Shown: one piece after another, positions 17,202-25,800 of the stretch
Position numbering within the stretch: the stretch's first letter is position 1
How the letters are laid out: the number at the start of each line of letters is the position of its first letter
Origin: Lachnospiraceae bacterium
Lineage (GTDB): Bacteria; Bacillota; Clostridia; Lachnospirales; Lachnospiraceae
DNA length: 39,947 nt
Assembly (NCBI GenBank): GCA_009774625.1
Contig: VSOB01000028.1
Coordinates: 1 to 39,947, forward strand
Reading direction: 5' to 3'
The notes under the pieces: model-generated
What the model was told of the DNA's origin: nothing
Seen by the model: only the letters and a program-made list of their open reading frames with translations
The model's database searches: none
Translations under genes and position numbers: made by a program

Positions 17202-18174
17202 AGAATTGGAGTTTCCAGAAGGCAGTGTGTTTCTGATCACAGGCGGCGCCGGATTTATCGGTTCCAATCTGTGCGATGCGCTTACCGGTATGGGATACCG
17301 GGTACGGTGCCTGGACAATCTGTCCACCGGGAAACAGGAAAATATAGATTTTCTTTCCGACAGGGACAACTATACTTTTATTAAGGGAGACATCCGGGAT
17401 ACGGATATCTGTATGGCAGCCTGCGACGGCGTGGACTATGTGCTGCATCAGGCGGCCTGGGGCAGTGTGCCAAGAAGCATTGAGATGCCGCAGCTCTATG
17501 AAGAAATCAATATCCGGGGAACGCTCAATATGATGGAGGCGGCAAGGCAGCAGGGAGCTAAAAAGTTTGTCTATGCCTCCAGCTCTTCCGTATATGGAGA
17601 TCATCCTATACTGCCCAAAGTGGAAGGGCAGGAAGGCAATCTTTTATCTCCCTACGCGGTGACGAAACGGGTGGGGGAAGAATACGGGAAACTGTATAAG
17701 AGACTGTATGGCCTGGATACTTACGGCATGCGTTATTTTAATGTATTCGGCAGAAGGCAGGATCCGGACGGCTCTTATGCGGCGGTGATCCCCAGGTTTA
17801 TCCGTCAGCTTCTGCAGGGAGAGGCGCCTACCATCAACGGAGACGGCAGACAGTCCAGAGACTTCACTTATATTGACAATGTGATCGAGGCTAATCTGAA
17901 AGCGGCACTGGCTCCTTCTGAAGCGGCAGGGGAAGTATATAACATTGCGTATGGCGGCAGAGAATATCTGATCGATATTTATTATGACCTGTGCAGGGCG
18001 CTGGGCGTAGAAAGAGAGCCTGTGTTCGGACCGGACCGGGCAGGAGACATCAAGCATTCCAATGCGGACATTTCCAAAGCGAGAAAACTTCTGGGTTATG
18101 AACCGGAATATGATTTTGCGGAAGGGATCGATCTGGCGATTGCATGGTATAAAGAGAACTTATCGGAGAAATAA
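17191..18174 (+). CDS. UDP-HexNAc/HexNAcA 4-epimerase, SDR family (WbpP/TviC-like)
   Basis: 327 residues. 'TGGAGFIGSNL' (17-27) binds NAD, 'GSVPRSI' (91-97) is characteristic of the WbpP/TviC/Gne group, 'SSSSVYGDHP' and 'SPYAVTKR' give Tyr155 and Lys159 of the catalytic triad, and 'RYFNVFGRRQDPDGSYAAVIP' is nearly diagnostic for WbpP-type (group 3) epimerases that act on N-acetylated sugars. One change from the usual motif is Trp90 in 'AAWGSVPRS' where Leu is common. Together with the dehydrogenase at 13659 it can produce UDP-GalNAcA. It overlaps the preceding membrane-protein gene by 11 bases. Confidence 0.93.
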   Translation: MGYKELEFPEGSVFLITGGAGFIGSNLCDALTGMGYRVRCLDNLSTGKQENIDFLSDRDNYTFIKGDIRDTDICMAACDGVDYVLHQAAWGSVPRSIEMPQLYEEINIRGTLNMMEAARQQGAKKFVYASSSSVYGDHPILPKVEGQEGNLLSPYAVTKRVGEEYGKLYKRLYGLDTYGMRYFNVFGRRQDPDGSYAAVIPRFIRQLLQGEAPTINGDGRQSRDFTYIDNVIEANLKAALAPSEAAGEVYNIAYGGREYLIDIYYDLCRALGVEREPVFGPDRAGDIKHSNADISKARKLLGYEPEYDFAEGIDLAIAWYKENLSEK

Positions 18175-18177
18175 TGT

Positions 18178-19242
18178 ATGACGCGGATGCTTCACATCGT
18201 AGGTTCCATGTCGCCCAGCGGCATCGGGAATTTTATTATGAATGTTTACAGAAATATAGACCGGAGTAAGGTGCAGTTTGATTTTATCGTGCATGAGCAT
18301 AGGGATGTGAGTTTTGATGAAGAGATACAGGCGCTGGGAGGACGGCTGTTTTATGTCGCCAGGAAATCAGTCAGCCCGGCCAGGAATTTCCGGGAAATCT
18401 ATCAGGTGGTAAAAAGGGGCCGGTATCAGATTGTATTCCGTCATACGGATATTTCCACGGTTGCGCTGGATCTTCTGGCGGCCTGGCTGGGAGGTGCGAA
18501 GGTGCGGATTGCCCATTCCCATTCCACCAGTACATCCAATGTACGGATGCATAAACTGTTTCAGCCTATGCTGAATCTTCTCTGTACCCGCCGTTTTGCC
18601 TGTTCAAAAGAGGCCGGTGTCTGGCTGTATGGGGACAGGCCATGCGAGGTGATTATCAATGCCATCAACCTGAAGGAATTTTCCTATAACGAAGTAATAA
18701 GGAAAAGGATGCGGAAGCAGGAGGGGCTGGAGAATCGTTTGGTCATCGGCCATATCGGCAATCTGCTGCCGGTGAAAAACCATCTGTTTATGCTGGAGGT
18801 GATGGCGGAAGTGGTAAAGCGGTGTCCCGATGCCAGGATGGTGTTTGTGGGCGACGGTGTGATGCGGGAAGAGATTGAGAAAAAGAGAACGGTGCTGGGG
18901 CTTAAGGAGTATGTGATTTTGGCAGGGGTGCGGACGGATACGGCGGCGCTTCTGCAGGCTATGGATTTGTTTTTGTTTCCGTCCAAATATGAAGGACTTC
19001 CCATTGCCCTGGTGGAAGCTCAGTGCAGCGGCCTGCCCTGCCTTGTATCGGAAGCGATAGGACAGGAGACAATGGTGACGCCGTCGGTGCATAAACTGCC
19101 TCTGTCGGCGCCGCCGTCTGACTGGGCGGATGAGATTGTCAGACTGACCGGAGAGAAGCGGACGGCGCCGGACTATTCTCTTTTTACGGAAAAGGGATTT
19201 GATATCAGACAGATGGTGAAAGGCTACGAGGAAATGGCATGA
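18178..19242 (+). CDS. GT4 family glycosyltransferase (EpsF-like)
   Basis: 354 residues, GT-B fold. 'HIVGSMSPSGIGNFIMNVYR' opens the acceptor domain, 'RIAHSHSTS' is the strand seen in EpsF/CpsF-type enzymes, 'IGHIGNLLPVKNH' opens the donor domain, and 'KYEGLPIALVEAQCSGLPCL' holds the E-x7-E motif. Such enzymes act in the cytoplasm on lipid-linked intermediates in capsule and exopolysaccharide synthesis. The ATG at 18178 is preceded by GGAG at 18165-18168, which rejects the out-of-frame ATG at 18174. The sugar is unknown. It ends with an ATGA overlap into the next gene. Confidence 0.92.
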   Translation: MTRMLHIVGSMSPSGIGNFIMNVYRNIDRSKVQFDFIVHEHRDVSFDEEIQALGGRLFYVARKSVSPARNFREIYQVVKRGRYQIVFRHTDISTVALDLLAAWLGGAKVRIAHSHSTSTSNVRMHKLFQPMLNLLCTRRFACSKEAGVWLYGDRPCEVIINAINLKEFSYNEVIRKRMRKQEGLENRLVIGHIGNLLPVKNHLFMLEVMAEVVKRCPDARMVFVGDGVMREEIEKKRTVLGLKEYVILAGVRTDTAALLQAMDLFLFPSKYEGLPIALVEAQCSGLPCLVSEAIGQETMVTPSVHKLPLSAPPSDWADEIVRLTGEKRTAPDYSLFTEKGFDIRQMVKGYEEMA

Positions 19243-20171
19243 GTGGAATTGGGGAACGTTTTTTGCGGATGAAGCGTTGTGAATATTGGGTGATTGCCTG
19301 GCGGAAAAGATGCGGCAGCAGGACGGTGTTTCACGACCAGTCCGGGTTTCAGCTTTTACCGCAGAAACGCTATATCACACAGGCAGATCCGTTTTTGTTC
19401 ACATATCAGGGAAAGAATTGGCTGTTTTATGAGAGACAGGATCTGACCGATATGAAGGGGACTCTGTGGTGCCGGAATCTGGATGAGCCAAAGGAAAAGC
19501 CTTATCTGGTGCTGGAAGAGCCGTTTCATCTTTCTTATCCACAGGTATTCCAATATGGGAAGTATATGTATCTTCTGCCGGAGACGAGAAATGCGGGAGA
19601 GGTCAGACTGTACCGATGTGTCCGTTTTCCGGGTGAGTGGGAGCGAGTGACGCAGCTATTTCCCTTGTCCGCAGTGGATACGACTCTGACGTTTTCTGCA
19701 GAGCTGCCGGAGGGATATGCCGGAAGCAGGCAGGGGGAGGAGAGCTGTTTTGCATTTACATATACGGAAGGACGGCTGGAGCTGTATCACTTCGGACTGG
19801 AGAAGGAGCGGTTTCGCCCCGGAGGGATAAAACGGATCTATGTGTCTGACTGCTCAAAGGTGGTCCGTCCGGGGGGCAGAGTGTTTACGGAGGGCCAAAA
19901 GGTATATCGCCCTGCCCAGAACTGCACGGACTATTATGGACAGGAGCTGATTCTGTATGAGATCGACCGGCTGGATGAACAGGTGTTTGCAGAACATGAG
20001 GCATTCCGGCTTTTGCCGGAGCAGTTTTCCATACCGCAGGTCAATCCGGTGGGAATCCACACCTATAACCGGAATGCAGATTATGAGGTCATTGATGTTT
20101 TGCACAGAGAAGTGAGTCTGCGGACCATAGGAAAGAAAATAGAATGGAAATGCAGAGGTAGCCGGGGATGA
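19239..20171 (+). CDS. GINT1-N-terminal-like beta-propeller protein
   Basis: 310 residues with no signal peptide or membrane helix. Repeated strands of the type 'ADPFLFTYQGKNWLFYE', 'YPQVFQYGKYMYLLPET' and 'FTYTEGRLELYHFGL' give a five-bladed propeller pattern. It resembles the N-terminal domain of plant glucosamine inositolphosphorylceramide transferase 1, which also occurs in bacterial polysaccharide clusters, sometimes fused to formyltransferase domains. I base this on the 'ADPF' motif and repeat spacing, without a database search. Here it stands alone, coupled by ATGA overlaps to GT4 genes on both sides. A glycan-binding, glycosyltransferase-partner or GH43-like role is possible; no catalytic residues can be assigned. 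Confidence 0.65.
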   Translation: MSGIGERFLRMKRCEYWVIAWRKRCGSRTVFHDQSGFQLLPQKRYITQADPFLFTYQGKNWLFYERQDLTDMKGTLWCRNLDEPKEKPYLVLEEPFHLSYPQVFQYGKYMYLLPETRNAGEVRLYRCVRFPGEWERVTQLFPLSAVDTTLTFSAELPEGYAGSRQGEESCFAFTYTEGRLELYHFGLEKERFRPGGIKRIYVSDCSKVVRPGGRVFTEGQKVYRPAQNCTDYYGQELILYEIDRLDEQVFAEHEAFRLLPEQFSIPQVNPVGIHTYNRNADYEVIDVLHREVSLRTIGKKIEWKCRGSRG

Positions 20172-21280
20172 AAAGGACGATTGTATTTTACATTGCCACA
20201 CTTACAAGAGGCGGAGCGGAACGGGTGATTGTGAATCTTGCCAATTATTTCTGCAGGCAGGGCTGGCGGGTCTTTATGGTGACGCTGGAAGAGGACGAGG
20301 GTTTGTATCCATTGGAGAAGGAAGTACGCAAAGTAGTGCTGTCTGCGCCTCCTGTCCATAGTATGGCAGGGCGTATCCGGAATGCGCTGGGACGGATCAC
20401 ACAGGTGAGAAAGCTGCTGCGAAAAAACCGGGCGGCGGCGCTGGTGTCCTTTATCGGCAAGACCAATCTGCGGGCCATTTTAGCCGGACTGTTTCTAAAG
20501 ACTAAAGTATTCGTATCGGTGCGCAGTGCGCCAGGGCGGGAGTATCCGGGCCGGGTGCAGGGGCTGCTGGCAAAAGGGCTGTTTTGTCTGGCGGACGGAA
20601 TCGTCTTTCAGTCCGAAGGGGCACGGGAGTTCTTTCCGAAAGCGGCCCGGAAAAAATCCAGGATTCTGTTCAATCCTCTGTCGCCTGAGTATGTGCGGAA
20701 GCCTTATGAGGGAGAGCGGGGATATGAGATCGTGACAGTGGGACGTATGGACCGGGTGAAAAACCATGCGCTTTTGCTGGATGCCTTTTCCATCGCAGTG
20801 CGGCAAAGGCCGGAGCTGCCGCTGCATCTGACGATTTTCGGCGGCGGCGACTGTATGGAAGCATTGAAGAAGCAGGCCGGGGAGCTGAGGCTGGCAGACC
20901 GGATCAGCCTGCCTGGGGACAGCAGAGAGATTCCGGACAAAATAAAGGATGCCCGGCTTTTTGTGCTGTCCTCGGATTTTGAAGGGATGCCCAATGCGGT
21001 GGCGGAAGCCTTTGCGCTGGGGATTCCTGTGGTGTCCACAGATTGTCCCAGCGGAGGGGCGCGGATGCTGGTGGGCGCGGATGAGAGGGGCCTTTTGGTT
21101 CCTGTGGGAGATGCGAAGCGGATGGCGCAGGCCATGCTGCGCATTCTGGATGACAGGGAGTTGGAAGAGAGGCTGCGGCAGGCGGCTTATCGTTTCAGCT
21201 TATCGCTTCACCCTGATAAAATAAACGGAATGTGGAAGAATTATATCGAGGATGTCTGCGGATACAGGTCAGCGGGATGA
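20168..21280 (+). CDS. GT4 family glycosyltransferase (first of a tandem pair)
   Basis: 370 residues, GT-B fold. 'ATLTRGGAERVIVNLANYF' is the glycine-rich N-terminal signature of PglH/PglJ- and WbnH-type HexNAc transferases, 'VTVGRMDRVKNHALLLDAF' opens the donor domain, and 'SDFEGMPNAVAEAFALGIPVVSTDCPSGGAR' region holds the E-x7-E motif. It shares many stretches with the next gene ('SFIGK.NL', 'SVRS.P.REYP', 'EGMPNA'), so the two are tandem paralogues. ATGA overlaps join it to both neighbours. It most likely extends the lipid-linked oligosaccharide in the cytoplasm. Confidence 0.92.
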   Translation: MKRTIVFYIATLTRGGAERVIVNLANYFCRQGWRVFMVTLEEDEGLYPLEKEVRKVVLSAPPVHSMAGRIRNALGRITQVRKLLRKNRAAALVSFIGKTNLRAILAGLFLKTKVFVSVRSAPGREYPGRVQGLLAKGLFCLADGIVFQSEGAREFFPKAARKKSRILFNPLSPEYVRKPYEGERGYEIVTVGRMDRVKNHALLLDAFSIAVRQRPELPLHLTIFGGGDCMEALKKQAGELRLADRISLPGDSREIPDKIKDARLFVLSSDFEGMPNAVAEAFALGIPVVSTDCPSGGARMLVGADERGLLVPVGDAKRMAQAMLRILDDRELEERLRQAAYRFSLSLHPDKINGMWKNYIEDVCGYRSAG

Positions 21281-22416
21281 AAGAGAAAAAAACAGGAAAA
21301 AAAATTGCATTTTTGATCAACAGCCTGGGAAAGGGCGGCGCGGAACGGGTAGCGGTCAATCTGGCCGAACATTTCCGCAGCCTGGGATATGAGATTTTGC
21401 TGGTGACTTCCAGACGGCTGCCGGAAGAATACGAGCTGTCTTTTCCGGCCAGACGCAGGCTGCTGGAAGAGGAGCTTTCCCATATGCCACCGGGTAGAGC
21501 AGGCAGGATTATGGGCAGGCCGCTAAAGCTGCGGCAGATCTGGAAGCAGGAGCGGCCGGACGTGATCGTGTCTTTTATCGGCAAGATGAATCTGTATGCC
21601 ATGCTTTCTGTGAGCCGGATGTCTGTTCCCGTGATTTTGTCGGTGCGCAGTGATCCTGCCAGAGAATATCCGTCCCGTCTGCAGATGGGGATGGCCAATC
21701 TGTTATTTCAGAAAGCAGCCGGAGTGGTTTTTCAGACGGAGGATGCCAAACGGGCTTTTTCGGCAGGGGTACAGGCCCATGCCTCGGTACTGCCAAATGC
21801 GCTGGATGAAAGTTTTGTCAGGCCCCGGTTTACAGGGAAACGAGAAGCCAGAATCGTCATGGTGGGGCGGCTGGATACCAATAAAAATCATGCCATGCTG
21901 CTCCGGGCATTTGCCCGGCTGCACAAAAACTATCCGGAAGTAAGAGTGGCGCTGTATGGTGCGGGCCTTCCGGGCAGCGATACGGAACCTGCACTGCGCA
22001 GTCTTGCCGCGGAGCTGGGCATCGGGGAGAAAGTGGATTTTATGGGACGTCAGAACCACATCCGGGAAAAGATCGAAGATGCCTGGGTCTTTGTGCTGGC
22101 CTCTGACTATGAAGGGATGCCCAATGCGCTGCTGGAGGCCATGGCCACCGGCCTGGCGGTGATCTCTACAGATTGTCCCTGCGGCGGCCCCCGCAGTGTG
22201 ATCCGGGACGGGGAAAACGGCATCCTGATTCCGGTGGGGGACGAAATGGCGCTGATGCGGGCGCTGGACCGTCTGCTGGGAGATGAGGCCCTCCGGGAGA
22301 GACTGGGCCGGGAGGCGGCAAAGCTGGCTGTGGAGCTGAGTCCCGAAAAGGTATGCAGACTGTGGCAGGAAGAAATAGAAGGCAGGGTGAAAGACTATGT
22401 TGGTGGTAAATCGTAG
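21277..22416 (+). CDS. GT4 family glycosyltransferase (second of a tandem pair)
   Basis: 379 residues from ATG 21277, which overlaps the previous stop as ATGA. An upstream start at 21232 would bury 15 residues in the previous gene and is rejected. Motifs parallel the preceding paralogue: 'LINSLGKGGAERVAVNLAEHF', 'VMVGRLDTNKNHAMLLRAF', 'ASDYEGMPNALLEAMATG' and 'STDCPCGGPR'. The two copies have diverged across most of the acceptor domain while keeping the donor side, as expected after duplication with a new acceptor (inference). It overlaps the FemAB-like gene by 20 bases. Confidence 0.92.
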   Translation: MKEKKTGKKIAFLINSLGKGGAERVAVNLAEHFRSLGYEILLVTSRRLPEEYELSFPARRRLLEEELSHMPPGRAGRIMGRPLKLRQIWKQERPDVIVSFIGKMNLYAMLSVSRMSVPVILSVRSDPAREYPSRLQMGMANLLFQKAAGVVFQTEDAKRAFSAGVQAHASVLPNALDESFVRPRFTGKREARIVMVGRLDTNKNHAMLLRAFARLHKNYPEVRVALYGAGLPGSDTEPALRSLAAELGIGEKVDFMGRQNHIREKIEDAWVFVLASDYEGMPNALLEAMATGLAVISTDCPCGGPRSVIRDGENGILIPVGDEMALMRALDRLLGDEALRERLGREAAKLAVELSPEKVCRLWQEEIEGRVKDYVGGKS

Positions 22417-23170
22417 AAAGAAGCATGGCGTGGCGTTTCGGGAGGTCTGGTACGCAGAGGAGAGCTGCGGGCTGGACGGGATCATACTGTACCGGGGAGC
22501 CGCAAAGCCCATCGGGAAAGAACTGCGGAAGGTGCGGACACTGATTACCGATCTGACACAGAGCGAAGAGGAGATCGTGGCCCGGTGCCAGAAAGACTGC
22601 CGCTATCAGATCCGCCGGGCAGCCAGAGAGGGCATCACGGCGGAATATAAGATCGGCAAAGAGATCACAGAACAGGATATTGAGGCGTTTTGTACGTTTT
22701 TTATGGAGTTCTGGAAAAGCAAGGGAGAGGCGGCAAAAGGGGAAGCAGAAACCTGGGAAAAATATAAAGAAGAGATCGAAACCTATGCAGACGAGGGTGT
22801 GTTTGCCATCACCTGTGCCAGACAGGGCGGACAGATCCTGGTATATCATACCTATATTGTGGGAGATGACTTTGTCCGGTCTTATCAGTCGGCATCCCAG
22901 TTCCGCAATGAGAATGTAAGCGCCAGAATCGTGGGCATTGCCAACCGGTATCTGCACAAAGCGGATATGATGCATTTTAAGGAGATGGGAAAGCGCATCT
23001 ATGACTGGGGCGGCGCAGGGCTGCGGGAAGAGGTAAAGAGCATTACGGAATTTAAAGAGTCCTTTGGCGGAGAAGAGCTTTACTATTATGACTGTGAGGA
23101 AATCTCAGGGTGGAAGGCGGAGGCGGTCAAAGGCATGATCAATCTGATTGGAGCATTGACGGATGATTAG
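22397..23170 (+). CDS. FemAB-like / GNAT-fold acyl or aminoacyl transferase
   Basis: 257 residues. 'CRYQIRRAAREGITAEY' matches the Asn/Gln-x-Ile-Arg-Lys/Arg-Ala-x-Arg-x-Gly block of FemAB and Acetyltransf_6 proteins. 'YDWGGAGLREEVKSITEFKESFGGE' matches their C-terminal G-G ... F-K-x-x-F-G-G signature. One GNAT-like half is clear and the N-terminal part is short for a full FemX (about 340-420 residues), so it belongs to the shorter FemAB-like proteins found in glycan clusters. True Fem enzymes add amino acids from aminoacyl-tRNA to lipid II; short relatives may use acyl-CoA. The presence of amino sugars in this pathway gives an acceptor amine. Substrate unknown. Confidence 0.72.
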   Translation: MLVVNRRKKHGVAFREVWYAEESCGLDGIILYRGAAKPIGKELRKVRTLITDLTQSEEEIVARCQKDCRYQIRRAAREGITAEYKIGKEITEQDIEAFCTFFMEFWKSKGEAAKGEAETWEKYKEEIETYADEGVFAITCARQGGQILVYHTYIVGDDFVRSYQSASQFRNENVSARIVGIANRYLHKADMMHFKEMGKRIYDWGGAGLREEVKSITEFKESFGGEELYYYDCEEISGWKAEAVKGMINLIGALTDD

Positions 23171-24038
23171 TGTGTGTCTTTTCCGGCTGGATGATATTAC
23201 GCCGGATATGGATTGGAATAAATTCTACAGAGTAAAAGCTATTTTTGATAAATATAAGGTAAAGCCGCTGGTGGGAGTGGTGCCGGACAATGGGGATGCA
23301 GGGCTTTGCCGGGGAGAATACCATACGGATTTCTGGGAATACATCGTCTCTTTGGAGCAGAGCGGGTGGCAGATCGCCCAGCATGGATACCGGCATGTAT
23401 ATGAAACCAGAAATTCCGGTATGCTGGGACTGAAAAAGGCCAGTGAGTTTGCCGGGCTGCCCTATGAGGTCCAGTATGAAAAAATAAGGGCCGGCAGGGA
23501 GATTCTGAAACAGAACGGGCTGTATGCGCCTGTGTTTATGGCGCCGGGGCATACCTATGACAAAAATACGCTCAAGGCACTGCGGCATCTGGAATTTACC
23601 TGCGTTACCGACGGTTATGCCAATATTCCTTACCGTACCAGGGGACTGCTGTTTGTACCATGCAGGAGTTCCCGGCCAGTGCTTTCCGGCGGTGTGGATA
23701 CTATCTGTATCCATTGCAATGATCTGCACGAGAATGATTACCGGGAGCTGGAAAATTTCCTGGAACGGCATATCCAGCAGGTACTTCCCTTTTCCGAAAT
23801 TCTGGAACAGCTCTGGTATCCGGGCAGGACAATAAAGATACGCCTGCAGGAGCGGCAAAATCTGCTGCGGCACAGGGTAAGGAAATTTACTGCGGAAAGT
23901 CCCATACTGCAGGCTTATCTGCAGGAGACATGGGATGCGGACCCTTCCCGGAAACGGAAAAAACGGCTGTTTGGCCTGTGGAGACTAATCAGGCTCAGAA
24001 GAGCCGGTAAACGCAAAACGAATCAGAAAAAACGATAG
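23163..24038 (+). CDS. DUF2334-type polysaccharide deacetylase-like protein
   Basis: 291 residues, NodB-like fold. 'FRLDDITPDMD' gives Asp10-Asp11, 'QIAQHGYRHVYE' gives His74 and His78 of the metal triad, and 'FMAPGHTYD' (125-133) corresponds to the Arg/Pro-rich groove motif of carbohydrate esterase 4. No signal peptide is present, so it should act in the cytoplasm on a precursor or lipid-linked sugar. The last 60 residues are very basic (Lys/Arg-rich), possibly contacting membrane lipid. It overlaps the FemAB-like gene by 8 bases; deacetylation by one and acylation by the other of the same amino group is an attractive but unproved link. Confidence 0.82.
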   Translation: MISVCLFRLDDITPDMDWNKFYRVKAIFDKYKVKPLVGVVPDNGDAGLCRGEYHTDFWEYIVSLEQSGWQIAQHGYRHVYETRNSGMLGLKKASEFAGLPYEVQYEKIRAGREILKQNGLYAPVFMAPGHTYDKNTLKALRHLEFTCVTDGYANIPYRTRGLLFVPCRSSRPVLSGGVDTICIHCNDLHENDYRELENFLERHIQQVLPFSEILEQLWYPGRTIKIRLQERQNLLRHRVRKFTAESPILQAYLQETWDADPSRKRKKRLFGLWRLIRLRRAGKRKTNQKKR

Positions 24039-24047
24039 GACAAAAGG

Positions 24048-25799
24048 ATGGATATTGTAAAAAAGCTGAATGCCATTTTAAATAAAAAACAAAAAAGAAG
24101 GGTACTGATACTGTTCTTCATGATTATTATAGGCGCTTTGCTGGAAACTATGAGTATTTCCATGATACTGCCGGTGGTACAGGTGGTGGTGGAACCGGAG
24201 GTATTTTCGGAAAATGCGCTGATTGCAGAGGTCAGCAGCAGACTTAAGATCACATCGCCGGAGGAATTTATGATTCTGATGATCGGCATCCTGATCGGTT
24301 TATTTGTGGTGAAAAACCTCTATCTGCTGTTTATGTATTATGTCCAGTATACCTTTGTAACCAATAACCAGTACCGGACCTCCGGAATCTTTCTGCAGAA
24401 TTATTTAAACAGACCCTATGAATTTTTCCTGAATGCAGATACTTCCGATATGCTGCGGACGATATACAGTGATACGGGCAGCGTATTTACGCTGATTCTG
24501 GAGTGCATTCAGTTTATGACAGAGGCTGTGGTGGCTGCCTTTCTCTGCATTGCCCTGCTGTTTGTGGATTTCTGGATGACAGTGGTCATTGCAGGTATTT
24601 TATTTGGCATGTCCGCACTGGTAACGGCTGTTATCAAGCCTGGCTTAAAGCGGGTGGGGGAGCAGTCACGGATACGGCAGAGCAAAATGTACAAATCTAT
24701 TCTCCAGTCGGTGACAGGGATTAAGGATGTGAAAATATTTGTCAAGGAAGATGCATTTCTGGAAACCTACCAGCGTCAGGGCAAGAAATATTATGCGCTG
24801 ACCAGAAAATACAATGTGTTTTCCAATATTCCCAAACTGCTGATCGAAACCACTTGTATCGGTTCCATTCTGGCCTATCTGGCAGTGATGATACTGACGG
24901 GACATTCCGTGACAGGCATGCTTTCCCAGCTTTCGGCTTTTGCCTTTGCAGCGGCCAGACTGATGCCCTGTGCCAGCAGGATGAACACCTATCTGGCCAA
25001 CATCGCTTATTACCAGCCTGCCCTGGACTATGTCTATGAAAATGTGGAGATGCCGCTGGAGCAGTATGACATGAAACGGACTGAGAGGAAAGAGGCAAAG
25101 CCTCTGCCCGTAACGGCTCCCATCCGGCTGGAGCATATTGATTACCGGTATCCCAATTCGGAGCGGTATATTTTCCGGGATGCCCATATGGAAATACCTG
25201 TAGGGAAATCGGTGGGCATCATCGGTACGTCGGGCGCCGGTAAATCCACCATCGTGGATGTGATGCTGGGGCTGCTGCGGCCGGAACAGGGCCGGGTCTG
25301 CATCGGGGATGTAAGCGTATTTGACAATTATGCCGGATGGCTGGCCAATATCGGCTATATTCCCCAGACCATCAATCTGATGGATGATTCCATCCGGGCC
25401 AATATTGCCTTTGGCATTCCGGAAGAGGAGATTGACGATGAGCGTGTACGGGAGGTGCTGGAAGAGGCACAGCTTTTGGACTTTATCCGGCAGTTGCCGG
25501 AAGGCAGCGATACGATCGTGGGAGAGCGGGGTGTCCGCCTGTCGGGAGGGCAGCGTCAGAGAATCGGCATTGCCAGAGCCCTCTACCACAATCCGGAGCT
25601 GCTGATTCTGGATGAGGCCACTTCCGCCCTGGACAATGATACGGAAGCGGCCATAATGGATGCCATCAACAGATTCCACGGGAAAAAGACCATGCTGATT
25701 ATTGCCCACAGAATCAAGACCATCGAAAACTGCGACCTGATCTACCGGGTGGAAAACGGCAGCATCACAGAAGCATCCCTGAGCGCATCGTCGAAGTAG
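24048..25799 (+). CDS. ABC exporter, lipid-linked oligosaccharide flippase-like (PglK/MsbA type)
   Basis: 583 residues: about six membrane helices (20-320) fused to one ATPase domain. Walker A is 'GTSGAGKST' (393-401), the Q-loop lies near 'IPQ' (438-440), signature 'LSGGQRQR' is at 498-505, Walker B 'LLILDE' at 518-523, and the H-loop is in 'IIAHR'. Full-length half-transporter that works as a homodimer. In Pgl-type loci the matching protein flips the undecaprenyl-linked oligosaccharide outward using ATP. No Wzx-type flippase is seen in the locus, so this is the best flippase candidate. It starts 10 bases after the deacetylase gene. Confidence 0.92.
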   Translation: MDIVKKLNAILNKKQKRRVLILFFMIIIGALLETMSISMILPVVQVVVEPEVFSENALIAEVSSRLKITSPEEFMILMIGILIGLFVVKNLYLLFMYYVQYTFVTNNQYRTSGIFLQNYLNRPYEFFLNADTSDMLRTIYSDTGSVFTLILECIQFMTEAVVAAFLCIALLFVDFWMTVVIAGILFGMSALVTAVIKPGLKRVGEQSRIRQSKMYKSILQSVTGIKDVKIFVKEDAFLETYQRQGKKYYALTRKYNVFSNIPKLLIETTCIGSILAYLAVMILTGHSVTGMLSQLSAFAFAAARLMPCASRMNTYLANIAYYQPALDYVYENVEMPLEQYDMKRTERKEAKPLPVTAPIRLEHIDYRYPNSERYIFRDAHMEIPVGKSVGIIGTSGAGKSTIVDVMLGLLRPEQGRVCIGDVSVFDNYAGWLANIGYIPQTINLMDDSIRANIAFGIPEEEIDDERVREVLEEAQLLDFIRQLPEGSDTIVGERGVRLSGGQRQRIGIARALYHNPELLILDEATSALDNDTEAAIMDAINRFHGKKTMLIIAHRIKTIENCDLIYRVENGSITEASLSASSK

Positions 25800-25800
25800 G

